Counted from the stretch's first letter, positions 8,694-17,492 are shown. The stretch is DNA of 39,576 nucleotides from an uncultured Clostridia bacterium (GCA_947589365.1 CANQAJ010000010.1:1-39576); one strand, 5' to 3'. Translations and numbers: made by a program. The notes: a model not told the origin generated them from the letters alone.

Positions 8694-9718
8694 ATGGAAA
8701 ACAATTTAAAAGAATTATCCGAATATGAAAAATTTGTTATGCAGTCAGATAATGTAAGCTTTATGCAGTCCGAATGTTGGAGTGAACTGAAAAAAGGATG
8801 GAAAAGCGAAAGAATAATTATAAGGGATGAATTCGGAAATGTTGAGGGAGCAATGCAGATACTGATAAAAAAATACCTGTTCTCAATACCTGTTTTATGT
8901 ATGCACCGAGGGGACCGGTATGCGATTTTCATAATACATATGTACTTAGTAAGCTGATTGAAAGAGCAAAGCTTTTTGCGGATAAATATAACGCATTCAT
9001 GCTTAAAATCGACCCTATGATATCATATGATGATTATGAGTCTGTCAATATCCTGACAGGCATGGGATTCAGACATAATCCTGATATGCCGGAGGACAAC
9101 AGCGTACAAAGTCTGCAAAATTATGTGCTTGACATAGAGGGAAAAGCAAAGGAGGAGGTATTCAATTCCTTTCATTCCAAATGGAGATACAATATACGTC
9201 TTGCTAAGCGTAAAGGTGTTGAATGTGACTACCACAACAGCAGCCTTGATGCATTTTATAATCTGATGAAAGAAACGGGAGAGCGTGACGGCTTCTGTAT
9301 ACGCTCAAAGGAATATTTCAGAGATATGCTTAATGCTTTTGGAGATAATGCGAGATTATATATGTGCTACACTCCGGAGGGAGAGGAAATTTCAGGAGCA
9401 CTTGCTATACGTTTCGGGGACAGAGTCAGCTACGTTTACGGATGCTCAACGAGCAGGCACAGGGAATTTATGCCGAATTATCTTATGCAGTGGAATATGA
9501 TAAGCTGGGCGATAGAATCCGGATGCAGAATTTACGATTTTATGGGTATCCCGCATTGTCATGAGGAGAATCATCCTAATTACGGCGTATATCGTTTCAA
9601 AAAAGGTTTTAACGGAAAGGTGGTGAGATATGCGGGAGAGTTTGATTATATTTTTTCGAGGATGAAGCATTTTGAAATTTCATTTATGCTCAATATGCTC
9701 GGGTATAGAAAAATGTAA
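8694..9718 (+). pseudogene. FemAB-like peptidoglycan-bridge aminoacyltransferase, split by a one-base frame change at an A7 run
   Basis: FemAB-type enzymes add amino acids from aminoacyl-tRNA to lipid II or peptidoglycan side chains. The start has a strong RBS (GGAGG) and encodes FMQSECWSELKKGWKSE, the usual FemAB opening. After ILIKK (residue 60) the frame is lost and stops at 8957. In the -1 frame the protein continues without a gap as IPVLNTCFMYAPRGPVCDFH and runs to 9718, with KWRYNIRLAKRKGV, a GALAIRFGD strand and the NPNYGVYRFKKGFNG end motif. Joined length is about 341 residues, normal for the family. The break is at A 8867-8873, read AUA AAA AAA UAC: one A too few, or a -1 slip at a perfect A AAA AAA heptamer. 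It may be a recent lesion, a sequencing error, or functional frameshifting. Confidence 0.8.
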
Positions 9719-9742
9719 CTGAAACAGGAAGAGGTAATTTAA

Positions 9743-9913
9743 ATGAAGAGCATTAAAGTGTTTGCAGGTATGATAATACTATCAGTGATAACGGGCGGTA
9801 CTTTATCAGAAATAAATTCCTGTAAGCAAAATACTTCGGAAGAGGAAAACATAGAGGTAAAGAGAAAATCGGAGAGTATAAATGCCGCAAATCATTATGA
9901 AATTGCGGAGTAA
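9743..9913 (+). CDS. Small exported protein or lipoprotein (56 residues), unknown
   Basis: The ATG at 9743 follows GGAAGAGG by about 8 nt and lies 24 bp after the FemAB-like gene. The product has an N-terminal hydrophobic stretch (about residues 4-22, VFAGMIILSVITGG), then INSC at 24-27, which could serve as a weak lipobox, then a charged tail rich in Glu, Lys and Asn ending ANHYEIAE. A strong terminator closes the unit. It may be a tiny membrane-tethered peptide co-expressed with the aminoacyltransferase. I do not recognise the family. Confidence 0.55.
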   Translation: MKSIKVFAGMIILSVITGGTLSEINSCKQNTSEEENIEVKRKSESINAANHYEIAE

Positions 9914-9948
9914 TAATGTATAATTAAGAAAATTACAGAAAAGAATAC

Positions 9949-9990
9949 AACAGAGAGCAGGAGAATTTTAATCATGCTCTCTGTTTTTTT
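9949..9990 (+). terminator. Intrinsic terminator of the FemAB-like unit
   Basis: ACAGAGAGCA (9950-9959) pairs with TGCTCTCTGT (9975-9984), followed by seven T. It lies 37 bp after the small ORF. Confidence 0.9.
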
Positions 9991-10092
9991 CGGTTTAACT
10001 GTATAAAATGCCAAAATTGATACATTTTTTTGTGGATTAAGATAAAAATAAAATATATCTATAAAAAAATTTTAAAAATTATAAAAAATATA

Positions 10093-10121
10093 GTGACTTT
10101 TAACTATTTTTATGATATAAT
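10093..10121 (+). promoter_or_regulatory. Probable promoter of the phoH operon
   Basis: TATAAT at 10116-10121 with GTGACT at 10093-10098 and a 17-bp spacer. The -10 is perfect and the -35 matches only TGAC. The 5' leader would be about 70 nt. The rest of 9991-10196 is AT-rich with nothing else evident. Confidence 0.55.
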
Positions 10122-10196
10122 CATGATAGGTCTATATTTTTATAATTTCAGATAAAAAAATAAGAATAAACTTATTTCATACAGTAGGGTGGTTCA

Positions 10197-11165
10197 ATGA
10201 TAGAGCAAGTCATAAATATTGATCGCATGGAGCAGGCGGTTGCCCTTTTCGGTACTTTTGATGAGAATATAAGACTTATTCAGAATGAGTATATGGTTTC
10301 TGTCATATGCAGGGGTTCCGAACTTAAAATAAGCGGAGAACCGGAAAATGTTTCAAAGGCAGCAAAGGTTGTAGAAAGTCTGTTAAGTCTTGTCAGCAGG
10401 GGAGAAGCACTCAGCGATCAGAATGTCCGTTACTGTATGTCGCTCGTCAATGAGGGAAATGAGGACAAAATAGATCGGCTTGCAGGGGATTGTATCTGCG
10501 TAACCTCAAGGGGTAAGCCTGTTAAGCCGAAAACGCTCGGTCAAAAAAGATATTGTACGGCAATAAAGGAAAATACAATAACACTGGGGATAGGTCCTGC
10601 GGGAACAGGAAAGACCTACCTTGCTGTTGCGGTTGCCGTGACGGCATTCAGGGCAAGGGAGGTAAACAGGATAATACTGACAAGACCGGCTGTTGAAGCA
10701 GGAGAAAAACTTGGATTTCTGCCCGGAGATCTGCAAAGCAAGGTTGACCCGTATCTCCGCCCGCTGTATGATGCTCTTTTTGATATGCTCGGTGCCGAAA
10801 CGTATCAAAAGTATGTCGAGAGGGGAAATATCGAGGTTGCACCGCTTGCGTATATGAGGGGAAGAACGCTCGACGACAGCTTTATAATACTTGACGAAGC
10901 TCAGAATACAACACCCGAGCAGATGAAAATGTTTCTGACCCGTCTGGGATTTAATTCCAAAATGGTTATTACGGGAGATGTAACACAGATTGATTTACCG
11001 AGGGGAGTTCGTTCGGGACTTAAGGATGCCGTGCGTATATTGAGAAATATTGACGGTATAGAGAGTGTTTCTTTTAGTGCATCGGATGTAGTCAGGAACA
11101 GGCTTGTGCAGGATATCATAAAGGCTTATGACAGAAATTCGGGCTCCGCAAATTCACGTTCATAA
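10197..11165 (+). CDS. phoH: PhoH-family P-loop ATPase/helicase-like protein
   Basis: A 322-residue cytoplasmic ATPase. Residues 1-90 form the N-terminal KH-like region found in PhoH (YbeZ) proteins. Walker A is GIGPAGTGKT (131-140) and Walker B is IILDEAQNTTPEQ (about 230-242), followed by VITGDVTQIDLPRGVRSGL, the PhoH signature. PhoH works with YbeY in RNA metabolism and ribosome quality control, and ybeY follows 82 bp downstream. The RBS is GTAGGGTGG. It is full length and heads the phoH-ybeY-dgkA-era run; the pgpH (yqfF) gene that often sits between phoH and ybeY in Firmicutes is absent here. Confidence 0.95.
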   Translation: MIEQVINIDRMEQAVALFGTFDENIRLIQNEYMVSVICRGSELKISGEPENVSKAAKVVESLLSLVSRGEALSDQNVRYCMSLVNEGNEDKIDRLAGDCICVTSRGKPVKPKTLGQKRYCTAIKENTITLGIGPAGTGKTYLAVAVAVTAFRAREVNRIILTRPAVEAGEKLGFLPGDLQSKVDPYLRPLYDALFDMLGAETYQKYVERGNIEVAPLAYMRGRTLDDSFIILDEAQNTTPEQMKMFLTRLGFNSKMVITGDVTQIDLPRGVRSGLKDAVRILRNIDGIESVSFSASDVVRNRLVQDIIKAYDRNSGSANSRS

Positions 11166-11247
11166 AAAAATATCCGGTTTATTGCAGCGGTGCTGAGAGG
11201 CGGATTAGAACAATTGATAAAAATTTAACATGAAAGGAAAGGTTGTA

Positions 11248-11754
11248 ATGGATAAGATTAAAGTGATAATCAAGAATAAGCAAAAAGAGATTAAAATCCC
11301 TACCGGGCTGCGTATGCTGATAAGACGCTGCTGTAATGCAGTATTGAGGGAAGAAGAATTCAGCGGCTCTGTTGAGGTAAGTGTGACGCTTGTGAGCAAC
11401 ACGCAGATTAAAGAGCTTAATTCAATATACAGGAAAAAGGACAGCGTGACGGATGTGCTTTCATTTCCTATGGGTGAAAACGGAAAATATGATATTGACC
11501 CGGAAACAGGTGCAAAAATTCTCGGCGATATAGTTATTTCAATAGAAAAGGCGGTTGAGCAGGCAGAGCGTTTCGGACACAGTCTCCAGCGTGAGGTGGG
11601 ATATCTTACAGCCCATTCAATGCTGCATCTTCTCGGCTATGACCATGAAGACAACGGTCTGCAAAAGCTCAGGATGAGAGAAAAGGAAGAAAAGGTGATG
11701 ACACTCCTCGGTCTGCCCGGTTCCTCCAGTTATGTTATAGAGGACGTGACCTGA
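11248..11754 (+). CDS. ybeY: YbeY endoribonuclease / rRNA maturation factor
   Basis: A 168-residue UPF0054 metalloprotein. The zinc-binding motif HSMLHLLGYDHE (H-x3-H-x5-H) is intact at about residues 127-138, preceded by DVLSFPMGE and LGDIVIS, both typical. YbeY takes part in 16S rRNA 3'-end maturation and in removal of faulty 70S ribosomes. The ATG at 11248 is chosen because AGGAAAGG lies 8 nt upstream; an in-frame ATG at 11230 would put that RBS inside the gene. It is followed by dgkA with a 2-bp gap. Confidence 0.95.
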   Translation: MDKIKVIIKNKQKEIKIPTGLRMLIRRCCNAVLREEEFSGSVEVSVTLVSNTQIKELNSIYRKKDSVTDVLSFPMGENGKYDIDPETGAKILGDIVISIEKAVEQAERFGHSLQREVGYLTAHSMLHLLGYDHEDNGLQKLRMREKEEKVMTLLGLPGSSSYVIEDVT

Positions 11755-11756
11755 CG

Positions 11757-12239
11757 GTGATAGATTTCCTTAAAGGCTTCAGATATGCCTTTTCGGGCAT
11801 AATACACTGCATAAAAAACGAGCGGAACATGAGAATACATATTGTGGCTGCACTGTATGTTCTTGTGTTTGCACGTTTTTTTGCTTTTACAAGGACGGAA
11901 TATGCGGTTCTTCTGCTGACAATAGGAGGAGTTATCTCAGCAGAAGCAATAAATACCGCAGTGGAAAATCTGGCGGATAAAATATCGGAAAAACAGGATG
12001 CACTGATAAAGGCGGCAAAGGATGCGGCAGCAGGTGCAGTGCTTATTCTTGCTGTTTTTTCGGTATTGATAGCGATATTTCTTTTCGGTAATATTGGCGG
12101 CTTTATATCAATGTATAATTTCTATATATCTCACCCGCTTGATTTTGCGGTGTTGATTCTGATAACGATGATATCAATAATATTCATAGTGACGGCTCCG
12201 AAAAAGGGAAATAAGGCGAAAAAGGACGGGGGAAAATAA
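11757..12239 (+). CDS. dgkA: Diacylglycerol/undecaprenol kinase (DgkA family) with C-terminal membrane extension
   Basis: A 160-residue integral membrane kinase. The family motifs are present: RYAFSGI near the start, NERNMRIH, and the catalytic stretch AEAINTAVENLADKIS with DAAAGAVLI. In Gram-positive bacteria this family mainly phosphorylates undecaprenol, recycling the carrier for cell-wall synthesis. Three core TM segments are followed by a fourth (about 128-148, FAVLILITMISIIFIVTA) that makes the protein 30-40 residues longer than usual, with a Lys-rich tail. The GTG start lies 2 bp past the ybeY stop, and the stop overlaps the era ATG by one base (TAATG). cdd, often next to it in Firmicutes, is absent. 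Confidence 0.92.
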   Translation: MIDFLKGFRYAFSGIIHCIKNERNMRIHIVAALYVLVFARFFAFTRTEYAVLLLTIGGVISAEAINTAVENLADKISEKQDALIKAAKDAAAGAVLILAVFSVLIAIFLFGNIGGFISMYNFYISHPLDFAVLILITMISIIFIVTAPKKGNKAKKDGGK

Positions 12240-13144
12240 TGGAACATAATACGGCGTTTATAGCCATAGTGGGAAGACCGAATGTGGGAAAATCATCGCT
12301 GCTTAATTATATGCTCGGACAGAAGGTTGCAATAGTATCTTCAAAACCACAGACAACCAGAACAAGGATCACGGGAGTGCTGACGGAAGGGGACAGCCAG
12401 CTTGTATTCATAGATACCCCCGGACTCCATAGACCAAGAAATAATTTGGATGAATATATGCTGCGTTCCGTAAATGAATCCGTTGCGGGAGTGGATGCAG
12501 CCTTGCTCGTTACTGAGGCGAATTCCGGAATTACCGAGGGAGAGAAAATGCTTGTCGGAAAGTTCAGGGCAATCGGAATACCTGCCGTGCTGGCAATAAA
12601 CAAGATAGATATGCTGCATGAGAAATCAGAGCTTGCACCGATTATTGCAGGTTTTTCCGGACTTTACGATTTCTGTGCGGTCGTACCGTGTTCCGCACAG
12701 ACGGGCGAGGGAGTGGAAACACTGAAAAACGAACTTCGCAAATTGGCCGAACCGGGAGAATTTATGTTTGAGGAGGATACCCTTACCGATCAGCCCGAAA
12801 GAGTGATTGCTGCCGAAATTATAAGGGAAAAACTTTTGCGGCTGCTCGATAAGGAAATACCGCACGGCACGGCTGTGTTCGTGGAGCGAATGAAAGAAAG
12901 AGAGGATAAACCGATAATCGACATAGACGCTGTGGTTTTTTGCGAAAGGGACAGCCATAAGGGAATAATAATAGGAAAAGGCGGAGCAATGCTGAAAAAA
13001 ATCGGCAGTTATGCAAGGCAGGATATGGAGAGGTTTTTCGGATGCAGGATAAATCTTAAGATATGGGTTAAGGTAAAGGAGGACTGGAGGAACAGAGAAA
13101 ATATTTTGAGGAGCCTTGGCTACGACCGGAATGATTTTGAATAA
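12239..13144 (+). CDS. era: GTPase Era, 16S rRNA/30S assembly factor
   Basis: A 301-residue protein of normal length. The GTPase domain (1-175) has G1 GRPNVGKS (12-19), the switch I Thr within PQTTRTRITG, G3 DTPG (59-62) and G4 NKID (121-124). The KH domain (about 205-290) has GIIIGKGGAMLKKIG, which binds the 3' end of 16S rRNA. Era acts in 30S maturation with YbeY, encoded two genes upstream. The start overlaps the dgkA stop by one base, so the genes are translationally coupled. Confidence 0.97.
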   Translation: MEHNTAFIAIVGRPNVGKSSLLNYMLGQKVAIVSSKPQTTRTRITGVLTEGDSQLVFIDTPGLHRPRNNLDEYMLRSVNESVAGVDAALLVTEANSGITEGEKMLVGKFRAIGIPAVLAINKIDMLHEKSELAPIIAGFSGLYDFCAVVPCSAQTGEGVETLKNELRKLAEPGEFMFEEDTLTDQPERVIAAEIIREKLLRLLDKEIPHGTAVFVERMKEREDKPIIDIDAVVFCERDSHKGIIIGKGGAMLKKIGSYARQDMERFFGCRINLKIWVKVKEDWRNRENILRSLGYDRNDFE

Positions 13145-13183
13145 AGTCACTAAAAAATGCCAATAATTTTCTGTGTTACAGGT

Positions 13184-13189
13184 TATAAT
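13184..13189 (+). promoter_or_regulatory. Possible internal promoter -10 box before yqzL-recO
   Basis: A perfect TATAAT with no good -35 (CAATAA at the 17-bp position). It lies in the 87-bp gap between era and yqzL, the longest gap in this run. Confidence 0.35.
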
Positions 13190-13231
13190 AACAACATAGA
13201 TATTTAGTAATACAGAAAAGGAGGCGGAAAT

Positions 13232-13402
13232 ATGGACGAGGGAAAAGCGTGGGATAACTTTATTGCATCAGGGAGCATAAAAGATTATCTTATCTATAGG
13301 GAAGCCAAGGCCTGTGTATCACAGGGCTTTTTCGATAAGAAAACGGAGGCGGAAAATGAGGCTGAAAACAGACGGTCTGATACTGACGGAGCAAACAATT
13401 AA
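13232..13402 (+). CDS. yqzL: YqzL-family small protein
   Basis: A 56-residue protein between era and recO, the position of yqzL in Bacillus and many Clostridia. It shows the family pattern W-x2-F-x-x-(S/T)G-x-I-x-x-Y-L-x-Y-(K/R)E: KAWDNFIASGSIKDYLIYRE. A strong RBS (AAAGGAGGCGG) precedes the ATG. The role of YqzL is unknown. Its 3' end overlaps the recO start by 47 bp in another frame, and the extra C-terminal 20 residues (rich in E, N, R, D) are specified by that overlap; most YqzL proteins are shorter. The call rests on position and motif. Confidence 0.8.
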   Translation: MDEGKAWDNFIASGSIKDYLIYREAKACVSQGFFDKKTEAENEAENRRSDTDGANN

Positions 13403-14105
13403 AGAAAATGATAAGCTTGTCACAGTACTGACACGCACTAACGGCATTATACGCTGCTTTGTGAGAAATGCCAAGCTTCTGAAAGGGCGGCTGTGTACTG
13501 CTACACAGTCGCTTAGCTACTCAAATCTTATGATCTACTATACAAAGGATCGCTACATAATAGACGAAGCCGAGCCTATCGAGTTGTTTTATAACCTGCG
13601 GCTTGATCTCGAAAAATTCGCACTTGCGGAATATTTCTGCGAAATTGTACTTTATATGATACCCGAGGGAGTGGATTCCTCCCTTTTCCTTAGTCTTATC
13701 CTTAATTCTCTTTATCTGCTTTCAAAGGGTACAAAACCCGACCTTATGGTCAAGGCTGTATTTGAAATGCGTTTTTTATCCCTTTCCGGATATATGCCGG
13801 ATCTTGTATGCTGTCGGGTATGTAACTGTTATGAATCGGATATTATGCATTTTCTCTATAATGAGGGCAAGCTTGTATGCGGAAAATGCTATATGGGAGG
13901 GCAGGACTCGATAGCCCTTTCCAGGGGTGCACTTACTGCCATGAGGACAGCGGTGCTTGCTGAACCGAAAAAAATTTTTTCCTTTTCCATATCGGACAAT
14001 TCTCTTATGCAGTTTGCCGATTGTGCCGAAAAATATATGTTATTACATACCGAGCGTAATATGAACGCTCTTGATTTTTATAAAAAGATAAGGATACGGA
14101 ATTAA
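13356..14105 (+). CDS. recO: DNA repair protein RecO
   Basis: A 249-residue protein. The N-terminal OB fold runs MRLKTDGLILTEQTIKENDKLVTVLT, followed by the helical C-terminal domain with a zinc-finger pattern CCRVCNCYES...GKLVCGKCY (about residues 150-190). RecO loads RecA onto SSB-coated ssDNA with RecR in recombinational repair. The ATG at 13356 is chosen because GGAGGCGG lies directly upstream (inside yqzL) and it gives the standard N-terminus; an in-frame ATG at 13314 would add 14 atypical basic residues. mutS2 starts one base after its stop. Confidence 0.93.
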   Translation: MRLKTDGLILTEQTIKENDKLVTVLTRTNGIIRCFVRNAKLLKGRLCTATQSLSYSNLMIYYTKDRYIIDEAEPIELFYNLRLDLEKFALAEYFCEIVLYMIPEGVDSSLFLSLILNSLYLLSKGTKPDLMVKAVFEMRFLSLSGYMPDLVCCRVCNCYESDIMHFLYNEGKLVCGKCYMGGQDSIALSRGALTAMRTAVLAEPKKIFSFSISDNSLMQFADCAEKYMLLHTERNMNALDFYKKIRIRN

Positions 14106-14106
14106 T

Positions 14107-16455
14107 ATGAATAGATATCTTAAATCAATAGAATTTGACAAAATACTTGAAATGCTTGCAGGGCAGACCTCATCCGAGGATGCACATGAGCTTGCACTGT
14201 CGCTTGAACCGTCAAGCGGACTTTATGAGGCTCAGATTCTTCTGAGAGAAACCTCAGATGCACACTCGCTTATCGGAAGATTCGGCTCGCCCGGTTTCGG
14301 TGGTCTGCATAATATGAAAAGTGCGGCAAGGAGAGCCGAGGCGGGAGCAGTGCTTACAACCCTTGAACTTCTCAGGGTTGCGTCACTGCTTAAGGTAATA
14401 CGCTCAGCTGTTGAATGGAGAAGTAAGTGCGGGTCGGCGGAAACCGTACTTGATATGCGTTTTAATGCCCTCATGCCGAATAAATTTCTTGAAACGAAGA
14501 TTATATCATGTATACTGTCCGAGGATGAAATAGCCGATAATGCATCTGCGGCACTTGCGGATATCCGCAGAAAGATTGCCGCGGTATCGGCAAAGATAAG
14601 GGAAAGGCTCGATAAGATAATTCATTCCGCTTCAATGCAGAAATATCTTCAGGACAGTATTGTAACAATGAGGGGCGGAAGATTTGTGATTCCGGTGAAA
14701 TCGGAATTTCGCTCCAATATTCCCGGACTTGTACATGATACTTCCGCAAGCGGCTCTACTGTTTTTATCGAGCCGATGAGTGTAGTTGAGGCAAATAATG
14801 ATATACGTGTGCTGCAATCCAAGGAGAAAGCCGAAATCGAGAGGATACTTGCCGAGCTTTCAGCCGAGGTCGGAGCTTATGCGGATAACATATCAAGAAG
14901 CTATGAAATACTTACGGAGCTTGATCTGATTTTTGCAAAGGCTAATCTTGCATATTCAATGAAAGCCACCCTCCCCGAGCTTAACGATGAGGGAAGAATC
15001 TTACTTAAAAAGGCACGTCATCCTCTGATACCGAAGGAAAAGGTTGTCCCGACTGATATTGAGCTTGGAATAAACTTTGATACCCTTGTAATAACAGGAC
15101 CGAATACGGGAGGAAAGACGGTCACACTGAAAACAGTCGGACTTTTATCCGTCATGGCTATGTGCGGCATGATGATACCGGCATATGATAACAGTGAAAT
15201 TTCGGTATTTGAAAAGGTTCTTTCCGATATAGGCGATGAACAGAGCATAGAGCAGTCATTATCAACATTTTCCGCACATATTACTAATATCGTAAGGATA
15301 CTTTCCGTTGCGGATGAAAAAAGCCTTGTGCTTATAGATGAATTGGGAGCAGGCACGGATCCTGTTGAGGGTGCCGCACTTGCGGAGGCAATTCTTGAAC
15401 AATTGAGAATACAAAAAGCGAAAATAATATCCACTACTCATTATGCGGAAATAAAAAGCTATGCATTGGAAACGGAGGGAGTTGAAAATGCCTGCTGTGA
15501 ATTTGATGTCACAACTTTGAGTCCGACCTATAGGTTGCTTATAGGTATGCCGGGAAAATCAAATGCATTTTCGATTTCCGAAAGACTCGGAATCAATGAG
15601 AGTATTGTTAAAAGAGCAAGGGAGCTTGTATCGGCCGAGAATACGAAATTTGAAAGCGTTGTAACAAAGCTTGAGAAGAGCCGCAGTGAGCTTGAGGAAA
15701 AACTTAGTGAGGCGGAGAAGCTTAAAGCACAGGCACAGCTCGAGCTTGAGAAAGCAAAGGAGATTGAAGAAAGAACACGCAGGGATCAGAAAAATGAAAT
15801 AGAACTTGCACATGCACAGGCTGAGAATATTATAGCAAAGGCGAGGGCTCAGGTATACGGGTTGCTTGATGAAATGGAGGCTATCCGCAGGAAAAAGGAA
15901 ATTACAGCGGAGGAGAGAGCAAAGCTGCGTGCGGATATTAGAAATATGGAGAATGCCGCAGATCCTGTTGAGAAACGAAGCAATGAGGAATATGTACTGC
16001 CCCGTCCGCTTGTAAGGGGAGACAGGGTTCTGATTTTTGATATCGACAAGGAGGGTACCGTTCTTGAAGTGGGAAAGGATAATGTGCTTGTACAGTCGGG
16101 AATCATAAAAACCCGTGTCCGCATGGACAATATAAGGCTTCTCAGACAGGAAAAGGTAAAGCTCCCGCAGAGAAGTGTTACACGTACAGTACGCCGTGAC
16201 ACAAGGAGTACGGCTGCAACGGAAATTGATGTCAGGGGAGAAACAGCACTTGATGCCATTGCCGATGTGGATATGGCAATAGATACGGCGGTTATGCAGG
16301 GGCTTCATCAGATAACGATAATCCACGGAAAGGGAACGGGAGTGCTACGCCGTGAGATACAAAAGCATCTTAAGACTCATCCGTCAATAAGGAGCTTCCG
16401 TCTCGGAGTTTTCGGTGAGGGAGAAGCCGGCGTTACGATTGCCGAATTAAAATAA
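14107..16455 (+). CDS. mutS2: MutS2: ATPase/Smr endonuclease (recombination suppression, ribosome rescue)
   Basis: A 782-residue full-length MutS2. Core/clamp helices occupy about 1-300. The ATPase domain has Walker A GPNTGGKT (about 332-339), the DIGDEQSIEQSLSTFSAH stretch, Walker B (LVLIDELGAGTDP) and the STTHYAEIK switch His. A long Glu/Lys-rich coiled coil follows at about 510-630, and the C-terminal Smr nuclease domain (about 706-782) has IDVRGETALDA and HGKGTGVLR. MutS2 suppresses recombination and, in Bacillus, helps split collided ribosomes. It is coupled to recO with a 1-bp gap; the weak RBS (AAGGAT) lies inside recO. Confidence 0.97.
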   Translation: MNRYLKSIEFDKILEMLAGQTSSEDAHELALSLEPSSGLYEAQILLRETSDAHSLIGRFGSPGFGGLHNMKSAARRAEAGAVLTTLELLRVASLLKVIRSAVEWRSKCGSAETVLDMRFNALMPNKFLETKIISCILSEDEIADNASAALADIRRKIAAVSAKIRERLDKIIHSASMQKYLQDSIVTMRGGRFVIPVKSEFRSNIPGLVHDTSASGSTVFIEPMSVVEANNDIRVLQSKEKAEIERILAELSAEVGAYADNISRSYEILTELDLIFAKANLAYSMKATLPELNDEGRILLKKARHPLIPKEKVVPTDIELGINFDTLVITGPNTGGKTVTLKTVGLLSVMAMCGMMIPAYDNSEISVFEKVLSDIGDEQSIEQSLSTFSAHITNIVRILSVADEKSLVLIDELGAGTDPVEGAALAEAILEQLRIQKAKIISTTHYAEIKSYALETEGVENACCEFDVTTLSPTYRLLIGMPGKSNAFSISERLGINESIVKRARELVSAENTKFESVVTKLEKSRSELEEKLSEAEKLKAQAQLELEKAKEIEERTRRDQKNEIELAHAQAENIIAKARAQVYGLLDEMEAIRRKKEITAEERAKLRADIRNMENAADPVEKRSNEEYVLPRPLVRGDRVLIFDIDKEGTVLEVGKDNVLVQSGIIKTRVRMDNIRLLRQEKVKLPQRSVTRTVRRDTRSTAATEIDVRGETALDAIADVDMAIDTAVMQGLHQITIIHGKGTGVLRREIQKHLKTHPSIRSFRLGVFGEGEAGVTIAELK

Positions 16456-16477
16456 ACTTTGGATAAGGTGGAATGAT

Positions 16478-17221
16478 ATGGCAAAAAAGAAAAAGAAAAC
16501 AATTATAATCACTATACTTATACTCATTTTTGCCTCGGCGGTTGTTTTTGTATTCAGATGTATATCCCTTGCTTTCACGGATAATATAAAGGACAAGTAT
16601 ACCTTGAATGAGGGTTATGACAATACATTTCTGAAATCCATGTTAGTTGGTGCGTCATTCGGAAAGGAATTTGAGATAGGAGAAACTGAATTTAATACCT
16701 ATATCAACAGAAAATATTGTATTGTTTCCAACGATGGCAGCTCCGGTGCGGATCATATAATGATTTATTTCCATGATAAAGAGCCTGCGGAAATATACGC
16801 ACATATTTTTATCAAAGGCTTTCAGTTTGCTGTACGTTCAAAGCTGAAGTTTTCACTGGACGGCGAAACAAGTGTTTTATCTGCAAGACTTTTTGAAGCA
16901 TATGTCGGGGAGCTTGCGATACCCGATAATATTTTGTCATACATTCTGTCAAAGGTATCTGAAAATAAGGAACATATAAGTGTAAACGGAACAACGATAA
17001 GCATAACGGCGAAATACACATACAGCATAAAGGATTATGATATTGATCTTTATATGAAGGAATTTACACCTGCGGACGGTGAGGTGAAATGTAAAACCAA
17101 CAGTCTGACAGGACAGGCACTAAAGGTGGTGGGTGAATATATTACCTCTGACGAGGGAAAGAAAGCTTTGTCCGGAATTTATAACAGGATAAAGGATAAG
17201 GTGGCTTCCTGGTTCGGGTAA
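16478..17221 (+). CDS. Membrane-anchored protein of unknown function (247 residues)
   Basis: It begins MAKKKKK, followed by one TM helix (about residues 8-30, TIIITILILIFASAVVFVF), so it is a signal-anchor protein with an extracytoplasmic body of about 215 residues. No lipobox, catalytic motif or repeat is visible. The RBS AAGGTGG is well placed and the gene follows mutS2 by 22 bp, so it is probably the last member of the operon. I do not recognise the family. Confidence 0.8.
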   Translation: MAKKKKKTIIITILILIFASAVVFVFRCISLAFTDNIKDKYTLNEGYDNTFLKSMLVGASFGKEFEIGETEFNTYINRKYCIVSNDGSSGADHIMIYFHDKEPAEIYAHIFIKGFQFAVRSKLKFSLDGETSVLSARLFEAYVGELAIPDNILSYILSKVSENKEHISVNGTTISITAKYTYSIKDYDIDLYMKEFTPADGEVKCKTNSLTGQALKVVGEYITSDEGKKALSGIYNRIKDKVASWFG

Positions 17222-17457
17222 GCAATGATCCCGCAACGGATATTTATGTATCCGAATCGCTGCGGGCGGGATTATGCATATTTCCGGGTACGGTCATGGA
17301 CAATATTAAAATGAAACAGCTCCGGACAATCCCCCCGGATATACGGCTCTGCCGAAACCGAGTGTGCGTGGAATATTGCAATAACAGCAAAATGTCCTTG
17401 TTTATACTATATTAATACTTAATTTAAAAAAATATATAAATTTTTTATAAAAAAAGC
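17222..17457. other. Intergenic stretch with a nested inverted repeat and a doubtful 39-codon ORF
   Basis: A nested palindrome covers 17230-17266: outer arms CCCGC (17230-17234) and GCGGG (17262-17266), inner arms CGGATA (17237-17242) and TATCCG (17249-17254). It has no U tract, so it is not a clear terminator. An ATG at 17296 opens a 39-codon frame to 17415 (MDNIKMKQLRTIPPDIR...) with a weak GGGTACGG upstream; it could be a small gene, a remnant or chance. The rest is AT-rich. Confidence 0.35.
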
Positions 17458-17486
17458 TTGACAAACGAATTATTTTAGTGTATTAT
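17458..17486 (+). promoter_or_regulatory. Strong sigma-A promoter without an obvious gene
   Basis: TTGACA (17458-17463), a 17-bp spacer and TATTAT (17481-17486). Transcription would start near 17493. There is no credible coding sequence before the hairpin at 17621-17650. Confidence 0.7.
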
Positions 17487-17492
17487 ATAGAT

